Origin: JBDTVS01 sp040007095
Lineage (GTDB): Bacteria > Acidobacteriota > Vicinamibacteria > Vicinamibacterales > CAVVIG01
Direction: 5' to 3'
DNA length: 12,755 nucleotides
NCBI GenBank assembly: GCA_040007095.1
Contig: JBDTVS010000043.1
Location: 1-12,755, forward strand
Positions 1-6,461 of the stretch are shown here, in pieces. The stretch's first letter is position 1. Every line of letters begins with the position of its first letter. Below the pieces are notes generated by a model. It was given only the letters and a program-made list of their open reading frames with translations. It was not told the origin of the DNA and ran no database searches. The position numbers were made by a program, and so were the translations under genes.

Positions 1-14
1 GTGCGCATGCGCAC
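1..14. repeat. perfect 14-bp palindrome at the window edge
   Basis: The first 14 bases (GTGCGCATGCGCAC) equal their own reverse complement. The repeat may extend beyond the window. No gene starts next to it, so it could be a protein-binding site, part of a longer inverted repeat, or chance in GC-rich DNA. Confidence 0.45.
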
Positions 15-62
15 CGCCTTGTAACGGAGTACGAGCGCACGGGTAAATTTATTTCGCTTATT

Positions 63-218
63 TCAGTGCCAGGACACTAGCGTGTGTCGGTAGAAATCTT
101 CCCAGAACGCGGTGCACGCATTGACATATGGCCGGAACCAATCGGGCCGGTCGGGAGCATAGTCACCGAGATGACAGCGGGCTCTGTTGGCGACGCTGAG
201 GTCGAAATTTAGTCGCAT
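63..218 (-). pseudogene. short protein-like reading frame, unrecognised; probably a 3' remnant
   Basis: I do not recognise this product. From an ATG at 218 the frame encodes about 51 residues and ends with TGA at 63-65. It looks coding because third positions are mostly C or G and the peptide is rich in W, F, Y and N near its end (for example DRPDWFRPYVNACTAFWEDF). The frame stays open upstream to about 341, but that part is proline- and cysteine-rich and does not look like protein. There is no clear ribosome binding site before the ATG. The likeliest reading is the surviving 3' end of a broken gene. A chance open frame cannot be excluded. Confidence 0.3.
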
Positions 219-341
219 GTTCCGGTATTGAAGGACGTCGCGAGCCGCGCCGAGGGTACCCGCTGATGGGGCGGCTAATCTGCGCTGTGGCTGGGGGCAG
301 GCAGGGCAGGGGCCGGGGTCCGATGGCGGGCATTCCGTCAA

Positions 342-1328
342 CCTGGGACCCCCCGCTAATGTTTCCTATTCTCACCTGCACGCCCGCGACCCGTCTGGGG
401 CGCGATTTTGGCGGCAGACGTTTCGGCTCCGAGGGCTAAGCCGTCGAAGAGCTCGTCGCCGAACTCGGCGCCGCGTTTCTCTGTGCCGATCTTGATCTCA
501 GAGGCGCTTCATGCCGTACGACCTTTCAGGAGAGAAAAGGCAACGCGCGCGGCCAACGGGCACCCCCTCGGCCGCCCGCAAGACCAAGAGGAATCAGTAA
601 ATGAGTACTCGAGGAATCTAACCGAGCTGGACGAGCTCGGCAAAAAACTCCGGGTCTGACCTGAAGTCGCCCGTGATCGACGCCACCGAATGACGAGTAC
701 TGGCGTAGCAGGCAGACGCCGGAATGCACCATGGCGCGACCAGAGGACATGCCTGGCGCTCGGTGAAACCGAACTTGGCGCTAGCTCGGGACGCGTTGTT
801 CGAACGCCACTGAAAGAACTCCTCGACAACGCGGGATCGAACGCCTCCCCGCCGCTTTGAGCGCTCGAGCCGGGTGGTAACTGAAGCCCAATCGGCCTGC
901 TGCGGTCCGACGCAACATCTTTTTCTGTCCATCCCGTTGGCCCGTTAGACTCCCGCCCGAGTTTAGCAAGCGACCGAAGACACGTCTGCCACCACTCGTG
1001 TGTGACCCGAGCGGCGGCCGCGCGTCTTCGCGTCTTCGTCGTCGTCGTAAGGTTTCGGTCCCACCTGCTGTTCCATCAAGTATGGGGCACGAGATCGCGG
1101 CCATGACGAACAAGCGAATCGAATGAGTCGAATGGCGCGTATCCGATGACTACGTCCGGAGGCACCGGCGTCGTCATGCCGCGCGGTCGACCTTGTCACG
1201 CTCTTGCCGGACGGACGATCACATGGCGAGGAGGATGCATGAACGAGCCGAAATGCACGAATCGGTCGCGGGCGGGAGCGCTCACGGCCGCGCGCCGACG
1301 ATCGCCGGTGCCGATCGTGCTGTGGCGG
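342..1328. other. about 1 kb with no recognisable gene
   Basis: Several frames are open for 80-110 codons on both strands, as expected in GC-rich DNA, but none has a recognisable domain, a good start or consistent third-position bias. The minus-strand frame that carries the IS110 transposase stays open from 1328 down to 963. Its translation there is arginine- and serine-rich low-complexity protein, so I read it as read-through rather than gene. A CGTC/CGTCGT-rich stretch lies around 1021-1048. Confidence 0.5.
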
Positions 1329-1925
1329 CTCACGTTGTCCCGCGACAATCGCGCGCAGGATCAACATGCCGGTGACGCCGGTAATATCGGTCACCACGAG
1401 CGGCAGTTGCAGGTTCATCTGGACGAGCGCCTTCTGCATGCGCTGGATGTACGTGCTGGCGCTCTCGATGAGTGTCTGCCGATGGCGCAGATAGGTGCGA
1501 AGCGCTACCATGGCGGCCGTGGGACGAAAACTTCCCCGCAATAGGCCCACGCTGTGGAGCTCGCGTAACCACTCGCAATCGGCGACGTCGCTCTTCCGCC
1601 CCGGGACGTTCTTGATGTGTCGGGCGTTGACGAGCAGGACGGCCAGTCCTCGCGCTTCCAAGATGTCGTACACCGGGATCCAGTACACGCCGGTGGCTTC
1701 CATGGCCACACTGGTCACGCCGCACGCGATGAGCCAGTCTGCGAGGCGTTCCAGATCGCTCGTGAACGTGCTGAAGGATTGCACCGGGCTCGGATCGCGA
1801 TCGGGCGGGACGGCGACGAAGTGTTCCGCCGATCCGCAATCGATGCCCGCGACATTCGGGTTGATGCGCTCCAGCACGGACGGCGAGGTGCGAGGTTTGC
1901 CAGGACGACGACGAGAGTTTTTCAT
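1329..1925 (-). pseudogene. IS110-family transposase, 5' half only
   Basis: IS110-family recombinases use a RuvC-like DEDD N-terminal domain plus a C-terminal domain carrying a catalytic serine. The start is ATG at 1925, with a good ribosome binding site (GGAGGAGC, 1931-1938). The first ~199 residues contain the RuvC-like half with its acidic residues: D29 in GIDCGSAEH, E76 in MEATGVYW, and D113 and D116 in KSDVADCEW. They run on through helices (RTYLRHRQTLIESASTYIQRMQKALVQMN) to ITGVTGMLILRAIVAGQRE. Family resemblance is lost there, near 1329, so the whole serine-bearing C-terminal domain is missing. The protein should be inactive. The IS110 C-terminal piece at 12012-12322 is on the other strand, 10 kb away, and probably comes from a different element. 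Confidence 0.85.
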
Positions 1926-1930
1926 CGGAC

Positions 1931-2085
1931 GCTCCTCCGTACTGCACACGGAGCATCCGGGGACAGGGAGACGGCATGGAGAACATTCTCCCAAACGGGC
2001 TCACCTGCGGCTCGCCGCAGGTGGCACCAATGATGTGGCCGTCACTCCCCGGGCCACGCTACATAACGGGCTCACTGCACCAGTG
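1931..2085 (-). ncRNA. candidate IS110 left-end leader / bridge RNA region
   Basis: The 160 bases upstream of the IS110 start hold five hairpins in a row: 1935-1953 (stem CTCCGT/ACGGAG), 1978-1991 (GGAGAA/TTCTCC), 2002-2023 (perfect 9-bp stem CACCTGCGG/CCGCAGGTG, 4-base loop), 2035-2057 (GTGGCC/GGCCAC, 11-base loop) and 2073-2085 (CACTG/CAGTG). IS110-group elements are known to encode a structured bridge RNA in the non-coding end upstream of the transposase, with internal loops that pair with target and donor DNA. Position and strand match that. I cannot identify guide loops or the exact transcript ends, and the transposase is truncated, so this would be a relic. Confidence 0.35.
1994..2075. 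repeat. 11-bp direct repeat in the IS110 leader
   Basis: AACGGGCTCAC occurs exactly at 1994-2004 and again at 2065-2075, 71 bases apart, both within the hairpin-rich IS110 leader and each next to a hairpin. The two copies could reflect repeated elements of a structured RNA or an internal duplication. Confidence 0.6.
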
Positions 2086-2296
2086 GCGGGTCGGCCTCGG
2101 TTCCCGGATGCCCGGAGAATTCTAGGCGGAGCCCGCGTCAGCCGCGAAGGAGCCTCCAGTTTCTGATCGGATGTGTCGCGATCCGATCGCGTGGGCCGCT
2201 ACATAGTTTCTCTAGCTGGCGGCGCTTGCCAATGGACCGGTCGAGGAATCGGAACGGCGTCCGAACGTCCGCTAACGTCGCCGAACACCGTCAATT
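2086..2296. other. non-coding stretch between the IS110 leader and the attachment region
   Basis: I see no gene, tRNA or clear terminator here. It should contain the outer boundary of the IS110 remnant, but IS110 elements lack conspicuous terminal inverted repeats, so the boundary cannot be placed by eye. Confidence 0.4.
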
Positions 2297-2315
2297 GGCT
2301 GCACATAGGCTGCAC
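2297..2315. repeat. paired GGCTGCAC direct repeats, possible integrase arm sites
   Basis: GGCTGCAC is repeated exactly at 2297-2304 and 2308-2315. The 11-bp period, about one helical turn, puts both copies on the same DNA face. They lie 57 bp from the tRNA-Thr fragment and about 300 bp from an integrase gene. Short phased repeats beside a core site are what arm-type binding sites of tyrosine integrases look like. Binding is inferred. Confidence 0.4.
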
Positions 2316-2371
2316 TTAGCAGGTACGGCAGACGAACAGAAACCAAAATATCGCTGATTCGTTAAGAATTT

Positions 2372-2417
2372 TGGAGCCGGCGACCCGACTTGAACGGGTG
2401 ACCTGCTGATTACGAAT
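2372..2417 (-). other. 3' half of tRNA-Thr(CGT): integrase attachment-site core
   Basis: Read on the minus strand this is the anticodon loop through the CCA end of a tRNA-Thr: the 3' side of the anticodon arm (ATTCGTAATCAG, anticodon CGT), the variable region, a perfect T arm (ACCCG-TTCAAGT-CGGGT), the 3' acceptor strand CGCCGGC, discriminator T and encoded CCA. The 5' half (acceptor strand, D arm) is absent on the other side, where an AT-rich sequence begins at 2418. A tRNA 3' end without its 5' end, 190 bp from a P4-type integrase, is the classic core of an attachment site. It is not a functional tRNA gene. Confidence 0.8.
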
Positions 2418-2436
2418 TATAAATTGTCTAGTGCTT

Positions 2437-2467
2437 GATGGTTCGCGATGGTCCGCCGATGTTCACC
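2437..2467. repeat. three tandem ~10-bp near-repeats between att core and integrase
   Basis: GATGGTTCGC (2437-2446) is followed directly by GATGGTCCGC (2447-2456), and after one base by GATGTTCACC (2458-2467). The 10-bp phasing and the position between the att core and the integrase start suggest protein-binding repeats, possibly arm-type or accessory-factor sites. This is inferred from location. Confidence 0.4.
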
Positions 2468-2608
2468 ATGCACTGATTTCTTCCAGGAGAGTGCGATTAT
2501 CGTGTCCGTGGTCGTTCGGCACCGTTCGCCTGAGTCCGGTCGCGCGAACACATATAGTTACCTTTATTGTGGTGGTCGCGATTGTGAATTATGTGGTATT
2601 GTCCGTCC

Positions 2609-3931
2609 GTGCCCGCTATCGCCTTTACGGAACGGACGCTGCAGAGCCTCAAGCCCCTGCCACGGACCGTCGAATACTACGACACCAAAACCAGCGGCCT
2701 CTCGGTGCGCGTGCTGCCCACCGGCAAGAAGACCTTCTACCTGGTGCACCGCTCGGCTTTGCCGTCGGCCGCGCCCGCGGAACGCCGCGTGGTCCGCGTC
2801 AAGTTGGGGCGCTATCCGGAGATCGACCTGGCGGCCGCGCGCGAGCGCGCCAGGACGCGCCGCGTCGCCACAGCCCCTGCGGCTGGGGCACCCGCGACGG
2901 TGGTGCTCTTCAAGGATCTGGCCACGGAGTACATCGAGCGGCACTGCAAGAAGAAGAAGAAGTCGTGGAAGCAGGACGTGTACTGGATCGACGCCGAATT
3001 GCGCCCGCACTGGGATGACCAGCCCGTGGGCAGCATCAAGCGGCGGGATGTGGCCCAGTTGCTCAACCGGATCGCCGACCCGCCGCGCAATGCGCCGGCC
3101 TCGTCCGATCACGTGCGCGCGATTGTGTCGCGGCTCTTTCGGTTTGGCATTTCGCAGGGCATCGACGCGATCGAGTACAACCCGGCGCACGGGATCGAGC
3201 GGGCGAAACCCGCCGGCCAACGGCACCGAGTGCTGGAGCCGGCCGAACTGAAGCGTCTCTGGCGCGTGTGGGAGGATGAATTCACGGCCGCAGGGCGCCC
3301 GCTCATCGGGGAGCAGTTCAAGTTGCGCATCCTGACCGCGCAGCGGGGCGGGGAAGTGCTGCACATGCGGTGGTCCGCCATCGACCTCGACGCCGGCCTC
3401 TGGACGAAGGCGTTCCAGTTCCGGAAACGCAAGCCGACCGACACTCGTCAGGATCCCCATCTCGTCCCGCTGGCCCCCATGGCGGTCGCGGTCCTCCGCA
3501 CACTGAAGAACTATCACGAGCGCGAGCTCGCCAGGAAAAACGCGGAGTACGGGGGCACGTGGAATGGGAAGAAGTACGGCGGTTGGCCCCGCGAACAGAT
3601 CTCGGATTGGGTCTTTCCGAGTCGCACGAATCCCGGGAACTCGATGGCGAATTTCTTTGGGAAAGAGGATGCCGTGATGCGAGCGTTGGCGAAGGTCGAG
3701 GATTTCGACCCACACGATCTGCGACGGACGGCGTCGACCTGGGCGAACGCCACGTGTCCCAGCCCGTGGGTCGATCGCCTGCTCGATCACGAGATCGGCG
3801 GCGTTGCGGGCACCTACAACCGGCACGAGTATGTGGAGCAGAAACGGTATGTGGCCTATGCGATCGAGAACAAGGTACGCGAGGCACTGGGGATGAAGCC
3901 GATGGCCATGCCGGCGAGGCCGATCGCGTGA
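2609..3931 (+). CDS. P4-type tyrosine recombinase/integrase
   Basis: A site-specific integrase that would join an element to the host tRNA-Thr site. Numbering from an in-frame ATG at 2591, residues ~10-80 form the DUF4102-type N-terminal arm-binding domain (AFTERTLQSLKP ... GLSVRVLPTGKKTFYL ... KLGRYPEIDLAAAR), ~100-200 the SAM-like core-binding domain, and ~215-430 the catalytic domain. The catalytic set looks complete: R252 in TAQRGGEVLHMRW, H375 and R378 in PHDLRRT, H400 in LLDHE, nucleophile Y409 in GTYNRHEY. Length (440-446 aa) fits the family. I chose GTG 2609 because family members usually begin just before the AFTERTL motif. ATG 2591 is possible, and neither has a clear ribosome binding site. 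It starts about 190 bp from the tRNA-Thr fragment, which supports its role. Confidence 0.93.
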   Translation: MPAIAFTERTLQSLKPLPRTVEYYDTKTSGLSVRVLPTGKKTFYLVHRSALPSAAPAERRVVRVKLGRYPEIDLAAARERARTRRVATAPAAGAPATVVLFKDLATEYIERHCKKKKKSWKQDVYWIDAELRPHWDDQPVGSIKRRDVAQLLNRIADPPRNAPASSDHVRAIVSRLFRFGISQGIDAIEYNPAHGIERAKPAGQRHRVLEPAELKRLWRVWEDEFTAAGRPLIGEQFKLRILTAQRGGEVLHMRWSAIDLDAGLWTKAFQFRKRKPTDTRQDPHLVPLAPMAVAVLRTLKNYHERELARKNAEYGGTWNGKKYGGWPREQISDWVFPSRTNPGNSMANFFGKEDAVMRALAKVEDFDPHDLRRTASTWANATCPSPWVDRLLDHEIGGVAGTYNRHEYVEQKRYVAYAIENKVREALGMKPMAMPARPIA

Positions 3932-4036
3932 CGCGTGCGTACCCTGGAAAGTGCGACCCGCTCACGAGCTCGAAAGATAAAATCCGTCGCGTGATCGGCT
4001 GCATGTGCGGCCACGCGGCCTTCCCGCCTGGTGTCT

Positions 4037-4049
4037 TAGGAGCCTCCTA
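4037..4049. repeat. 13-bp palindrome overlapping the toxin stop codon
   Basis: TAGGAG-C-CTCCTA reads the same on both strands around one central base and includes the TAG stop of the toxin gene (4047-4049). It is too compact, and lacks a T-run, to be a normal intrinsic terminator. It may be a protein site or coincidence. The rest of 3932-4046 holds nothing I recognise. Confidence 0.3.
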
Positions 4050-4400
4050 TCGGCCCACGCCAAGGCCGAGGAAGAGCTCGAGCCCCTGGTCAATCCCGGC
4101 GAGTTCGCCAGCCGAAACCTGTCCGAAGAGTCGGCGAATGCGGCGCTTGTCGATGGAGCGAAGATGGTCGATCAGGGCGTATGACGGCTTGGTCAAACCG
4201 CTGGGCCCAGGCGCGAGGGTCGGGTACAACGCACCCTCGCCCGGCGTGCCGGTGACTGGCACCACGGCGATGAGAGGAAACCGCTGATCGGCATTCACGG
4301 TCGGATCGCTCACCGCGACGCACGGTCGGACACCGCGTTGCTCGTGACCGACGGTCGGATCAAGCTCCACGAGCACGACCGTTCCTCGATCGAGCGTCAC
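4047..4400 (-). CDS. mazF: MazF/PemK-type endoribonuclease toxin
   Basis: MazF-family toxins are sequence-specific ribonucleases held inactive by their cognate antitoxin. The 117-residue product shows the family pattern: RGTVVLVELDPT at the N-terminus, GHEQRGVRP (R25 candidate catalytic arginine), the VVPVT strand (T50 candidate catalytic threonine), then GLTKPSYALIDHLRSIDKRRI. I chose GTG 4400 because it overlaps the antitoxin stop by four bases (GTGA), as is typical of translationally coupled pairs, has AAGGA just upstream, and leaves RGTVVLVELDPT near the N-terminus as in the family. An upstream ATG at 4436 would add 12 unlikely residues. No truncation or frameshift is visible, so the system is probably functional. 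It lies about 115 bp downstream of the integrase gene, on the opposite strand. Confidence 0.9.
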   Translation of the reverse strand: MTLDRGTVVLVELDPTVGHEQRGVRPCVAVSDPTVNADQRFPLIAVVPVTGTPGEGALYPTLAPGPSGLTKPSYALIDHLRSIDKRRIRRLFGQVSAGELAGIDQGLELFLGLGVGR

Positions 4401-4699
4401 GCCGGTTCCTTGGTCCACCCGTGTCCCTCGACCCAACGGACAGGCGTTCCCGCCGCCATATTGACCAAGTCCTCGTCGCCAGACAGATCAGATGTCCAGT
4501 CTCCCAATCCCGTGTCGACGAGTTCGGCGGTGTCCGCATGCGGGTTGTGAACGGAGCGGAGGAGAGCGTCATGGCGCCGACGCGCCAGCTCGTGTTCCAC
4601 GGCCTCGGCGATGAAGCGACTCCTGTTGCGTTCCAGGCGGTCGATGCGCTCTACCAAGTCAGCGTTCAGGGTGACGGTGACGCGCTCGGTTGTACCCAT
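4397..4699 (-). CDS. ribbon-helix-helix antitoxin, MazE-like partner
   Basis: A 100-residue antitoxin that should bind the adjacent MazF-type toxin and repress the operon. Residues 5-12 (ERVTVTLN) form the DNA-contacting strand, and ADLVERIDRLERNRSRFIAEAVEHELARRR gives the two helices of the ribbon-helix-helix dimer. Residues ~50-100 are an acidic, likely flexible toxin-binding tail (DTGLGDWTSDLSGDEDLVN). It precedes the toxin and overlaps it by four bases. I prefer ATG 4699 to ATG 4717 because the best promoter puts transcription start near 4701 and the 4717 codon inside the promoter spacer. The mRNA would then be nearly leaderless, which also explains why no ribosome binding site is seen. 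Confidence 0.85.
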   Translation of the reverse strand: MGTTERVTVTLNADLVERIDRLERNRSRFIAEAVEHELARRRHDALLRSVHNPHADTAELVDTGLGDWTSDLSGDEDLVNMAAGTPVRWVEGHGWTKEPA

Positions 4700-4700
4700 A

Positions 4701-4736
4701 TCATTGAAGTATGACATTAGATATGATCATACTCAA
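4701..4736 (-). promoter_or_regulatory. toxin-antitoxin promoter with overlapping palindromic operator
   Basis: On the minus strand a -35 TTGAGT (4736-4731), a 17-base spacer and a -10 CATACT (4713-4708) form a good sigma-70-type promoter with start near 4701. The inverted repeat AGTATGA (4708-4714)/TCATACT (4727-4733) spans the spacer and the -10, and TATGATCATA (4722-4731) is itself palindromic. Repeated TATGA/TCATA half-sites fit ribbon-helix-helix autorepression, in which the antitoxin (alone or with toxin) blocks polymerase. Binding is inferred; the symmetry is seen directly. Confidence 0.6.
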
Positions 4737-4919
4737 GCTCATCAGAGGTGTCTGGAAAGGCGTGATCGTGCTCGCGCTCGATTTGGCCCAGGTCGTGCGT
4801 TCTCACATGGCCAGGCTCCAGCTCCGCGACCAGGGTGACGTCCATTTCATGCCGTCGTCCTCCCGACGTATCCTATGCGCTCGGCGAAGACATCGGCGCC
4901 CCACGATTTTGCATGTTCT
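4737..4919. other. non-coding gap between the antitoxin promoter and the IstA fragment
   Basis: No gene is recognised here. The reading frame that carries the IstA fragment continues through this stretch, but its translation no longer resembles IstA. Confidence 0.4.
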
Positions 4920-5090
4920 CGATTCGACCTTGCCTTTCCGATCCGGGTCGCCACCACGGCCGACGCGACACGGCAGCGCGACGGTGCTGTAGTGCTCGAG
5001 CACGTCGCGATAGAGCGGATTGAGCACCGGATCGTAGATGTCGGGCGTGAGGACGCCTTCGTTCAAGTTGTCGAGGACGATCACAGCGGG
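4920..5090 (-). pseudogene. istA: IS21-family IstA transposase fragment
   Basis: About 57 residues resemble the catalytic core of IstA, the DDE transposase of IS21 elements: AVIVLDNLNEGVLTPDIYDP, then NPLYRDVLEHYSTVALPCRV and DPDRKGKVES. The D of VLDNL and the E of GKVES are the second and third acidic positions expected of the DDE triad. A two-residue insertion (GRGG where GD is usual) lies before DPDRKG. Everything else of IstA, and the whole of IstB, is missing. The fragment is in frame with the frameshifted end of the neighbouring propeller pseudogene, making one chimeric open frame (4803-5711). It is dead as a transposase. Confidence 0.75.
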
Positions 5091-5106
5091 CTGACAAGGG
5101 TCGGGC

Positions 5107-5991
5107 TTATCCGCCCAGCCCTTTGAACAGCACAATGTCGTTAGATTAGCAACCGTAGAGCGCAACACGGCGAGCTGCTTCCCATCGCGCGACCAATCGA
5201 AGTCGCCGATCGTCGGCCCCGGAAGAAAGTGCGTCAGCTGGCGCGACGAGCCGCCGGCAAGGGGCAGGAGCCAGATGTTGGTCATGGTCGGGTCGAGGTA
5301 CGCGATCGCCCGTCCGTCCGGCGTGTAGCGAAGGCGGCGCTGGCTAGGCGGTGCCGTCAGACTCCTGAGCTCCTCGCATGCCGGCAGCGTGCATGTCCGA
5401 AGTGTGCGTTTGTTCTGATCGTCTTGCGACCAGAACGCAATCGACCTGCCATCGGGCGAGACGGCGAGGCTCTGGGCTCCAGCATACAGATTGACCAGCT
5501 GCCGGGGCGCTCCTCCTTGGAGGGAGACGTTCCATGGAGACTGCAGCCCACCAGTCGCGGAGATGAATAGCACGGACCGGCCATCTGGCGTCACGGTAGG
5601 GCTATAGCCGTCGACGAGCTCGACTGGTTCACCACCACCGGCGTGAACGAAGCAGGTCTGCACCGCCTGCTGACTCGCTATTGTTCGTACCATGAGCGGT
5701 CGCGTACGCACTTGTCGCTGGACAAAGACACGCCGATACCTCGTCCGGTCACGCCGTCAGCGGCCGGCACCGTCGTGGTCGCCATGCGTTGGTCTTCCAG
5801 AGCGTTCCGATTACACCGGCGTCGGCCGATGAGAACACGAGAGTCCGATCGTCCGGCGTAACGGTGGGGGCGAACGCTCGCGACATGACCTCCTCGGGCG
5901 CGCCACCACGGACCAGGCTGTGGTTACCAGATAGTCGACTGCTCAGAAGCGGCAAATTCCGGCCGGCGATCTGACTTCCGTGCACCGTCAT
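5107..5991 (-). pseudogene. TolB/PD40-like beta-propeller protein, interrupted
   Basis: Repeated blades with the TPDGR/SPDGR signature (APTVTPDDRTLVFSS, SPTVTPDGRSVLFIS, AVSPDGRSIAFWS, RYTPDGRAIAYLD, DWSRDGKQLAVLR) identify the C-terminal part of a WD40-like propeller of the type found in TolB and in propellers attached to acidobacterial kinases and peptidases. Three lesions are visible. The 5' end is missing upstream of about 5991. A 142-bp foreign piece (5645-5786) splits a blade exactly between GTLWKTN and AGGGEPVELV. A frameshift near 5145, after TVANL, hides the natural end DIVLFKGLGG, whose TAA is at 5107-5109. Without the insert and frameshift the frame is continuous. Function cannot be assigned beyond a propeller. 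Confidence 0.75.
5645..5786 (+). mobile_element. captured transposase C-terminal fragment inside the propeller gene
   Basis: The plus strand encodes the C-terminal end of an integrase-core (IS481/IS3-like) transposase: GLHRLLTRYCSYHERSRTHLSLDKDTPIPRP followed by GTVVVA. It lies opposite to, and inside, the propeller gene, flanked on both sides by CGT (5642-5644 and 5787-5789), while the propeller sequence resumes without loss. No IS ends are present, so this is not an ordinary insertion. It looks like a short templated fill-in or capture at a break. Confidence 0.75.
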
Positions 5992-6109
5992 TCAGTCGGA
6001 GCTACAGGTCAGCGGCAACCCGACGTCGTCGCGGAATCCGCTATTGCGCAGGTCGCCAGCATGAAGGTTGGGGCGCAACGGTCGTGACCTATAGAGAGGT
6101 CGGGACGAC
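5992..6109. other. non-coding stretch between the propeller remnant and the scrambled IS
   Basis: No coding or RNA feature is recognised. It should contain the left edge of the broken IS described next. Confidence 0.4.
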
Positions 6110-6193
6110 TGATGTGTTGCCGCGCCAGTAGGGCTGTGGCCGCGGTTGTCGATTCACGACGCTCCAGTGCGTCGAGTCGGCGGCGCGGTGCGC

Positions 6194-6247
6194 GCTCAGG
6201 CCGCGCGGCGTTCGTAGCGATGATGGAGACCGCCGACTTCCGGGATG
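6194..6247 (-). pseudogene. transposase C-terminal tail (IPEVGGLHHRYERRAA-stop)
   Basis: The minus strand reads IPEVGGLHHRYERRAA and then TGA (6194-6196), a characteristic end of this integrase-core transposase group. It adjoins the inverted middle piece at 6247/6248. If that piece is turned round, its end (RRRIRH) runs into IPEVGG in frame. The 142-bp fragment in the propeller gene ends with VVVA, which normally comes just before IPEVGG. Confidence 0.7.
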
Positions 6248-6461
6248 GGGAATTACTGAAACTCGGGATCGACGTCTGTCAAGCGACGGTCGCGAAATAC
6301 ATGGGGCGCCGACGACCGCCGCCATCCCAGGCTTGGCGCACATTCTTGCGGAATCACACCGACCAGATCGTGGCGGCCGATTTCTTCGTCGTCCCGACGG
6401 TGACCTATCGGCTCTTGTTCGTCTTCGTCCTCCTCGCGCACGATCGACGACGGATCCGCCA
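6248..6461 (+). pseudogene. transposase middle segment, inverted
   Basis: The plus strand encodes GELLKLGIDVCQATVAKYM, a PPSQAWRTFLRNH linker and VAADFFVVPTVTYRLLFVFV, then LAHDRRRIRH. This is the start of the integrase-core (rve) domain, with the first catalytic D in AADFF. It begins exactly where the head piece stops (PRIH then GELLKLGI) but on the opposite strand, so the segment has been flipped in place. It has no start codon or ribosome binding site of its own. Confidence 0.8.

Noticed and set aside
511..600. 29-residue basic peptide (ATG 511) followed directly by another ATG
   Set aside because: Weak ribosome binding site, no recognisable family, and the following frame stops after six residues.
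963..1328. Continuation of the IS110 transposase in the open minus-strand frame
   Set aside because: The translation loses all IS110 resemblance after AIVAGQRE and becomes low-complexity arginine/serine-rich sequence.
2372..2417. A functional tRNA gene
   Set aside because: The 5' acceptor strand and D arm are absent, so it is only a 3' half.
2564..3826. 420-codon minus-strand open frame opposite the integrase
   Set aside because: Shadow frame; the integrase on the plus strand has its full catalytic set.
4401..4436. Upstream ATG (4436) as the toxin start
   Set aside because: It would add 12 residues not expected in MazF proteins and a longer overlap; GTG 4400 gives the usual four-base overlap and a ribosome binding site.
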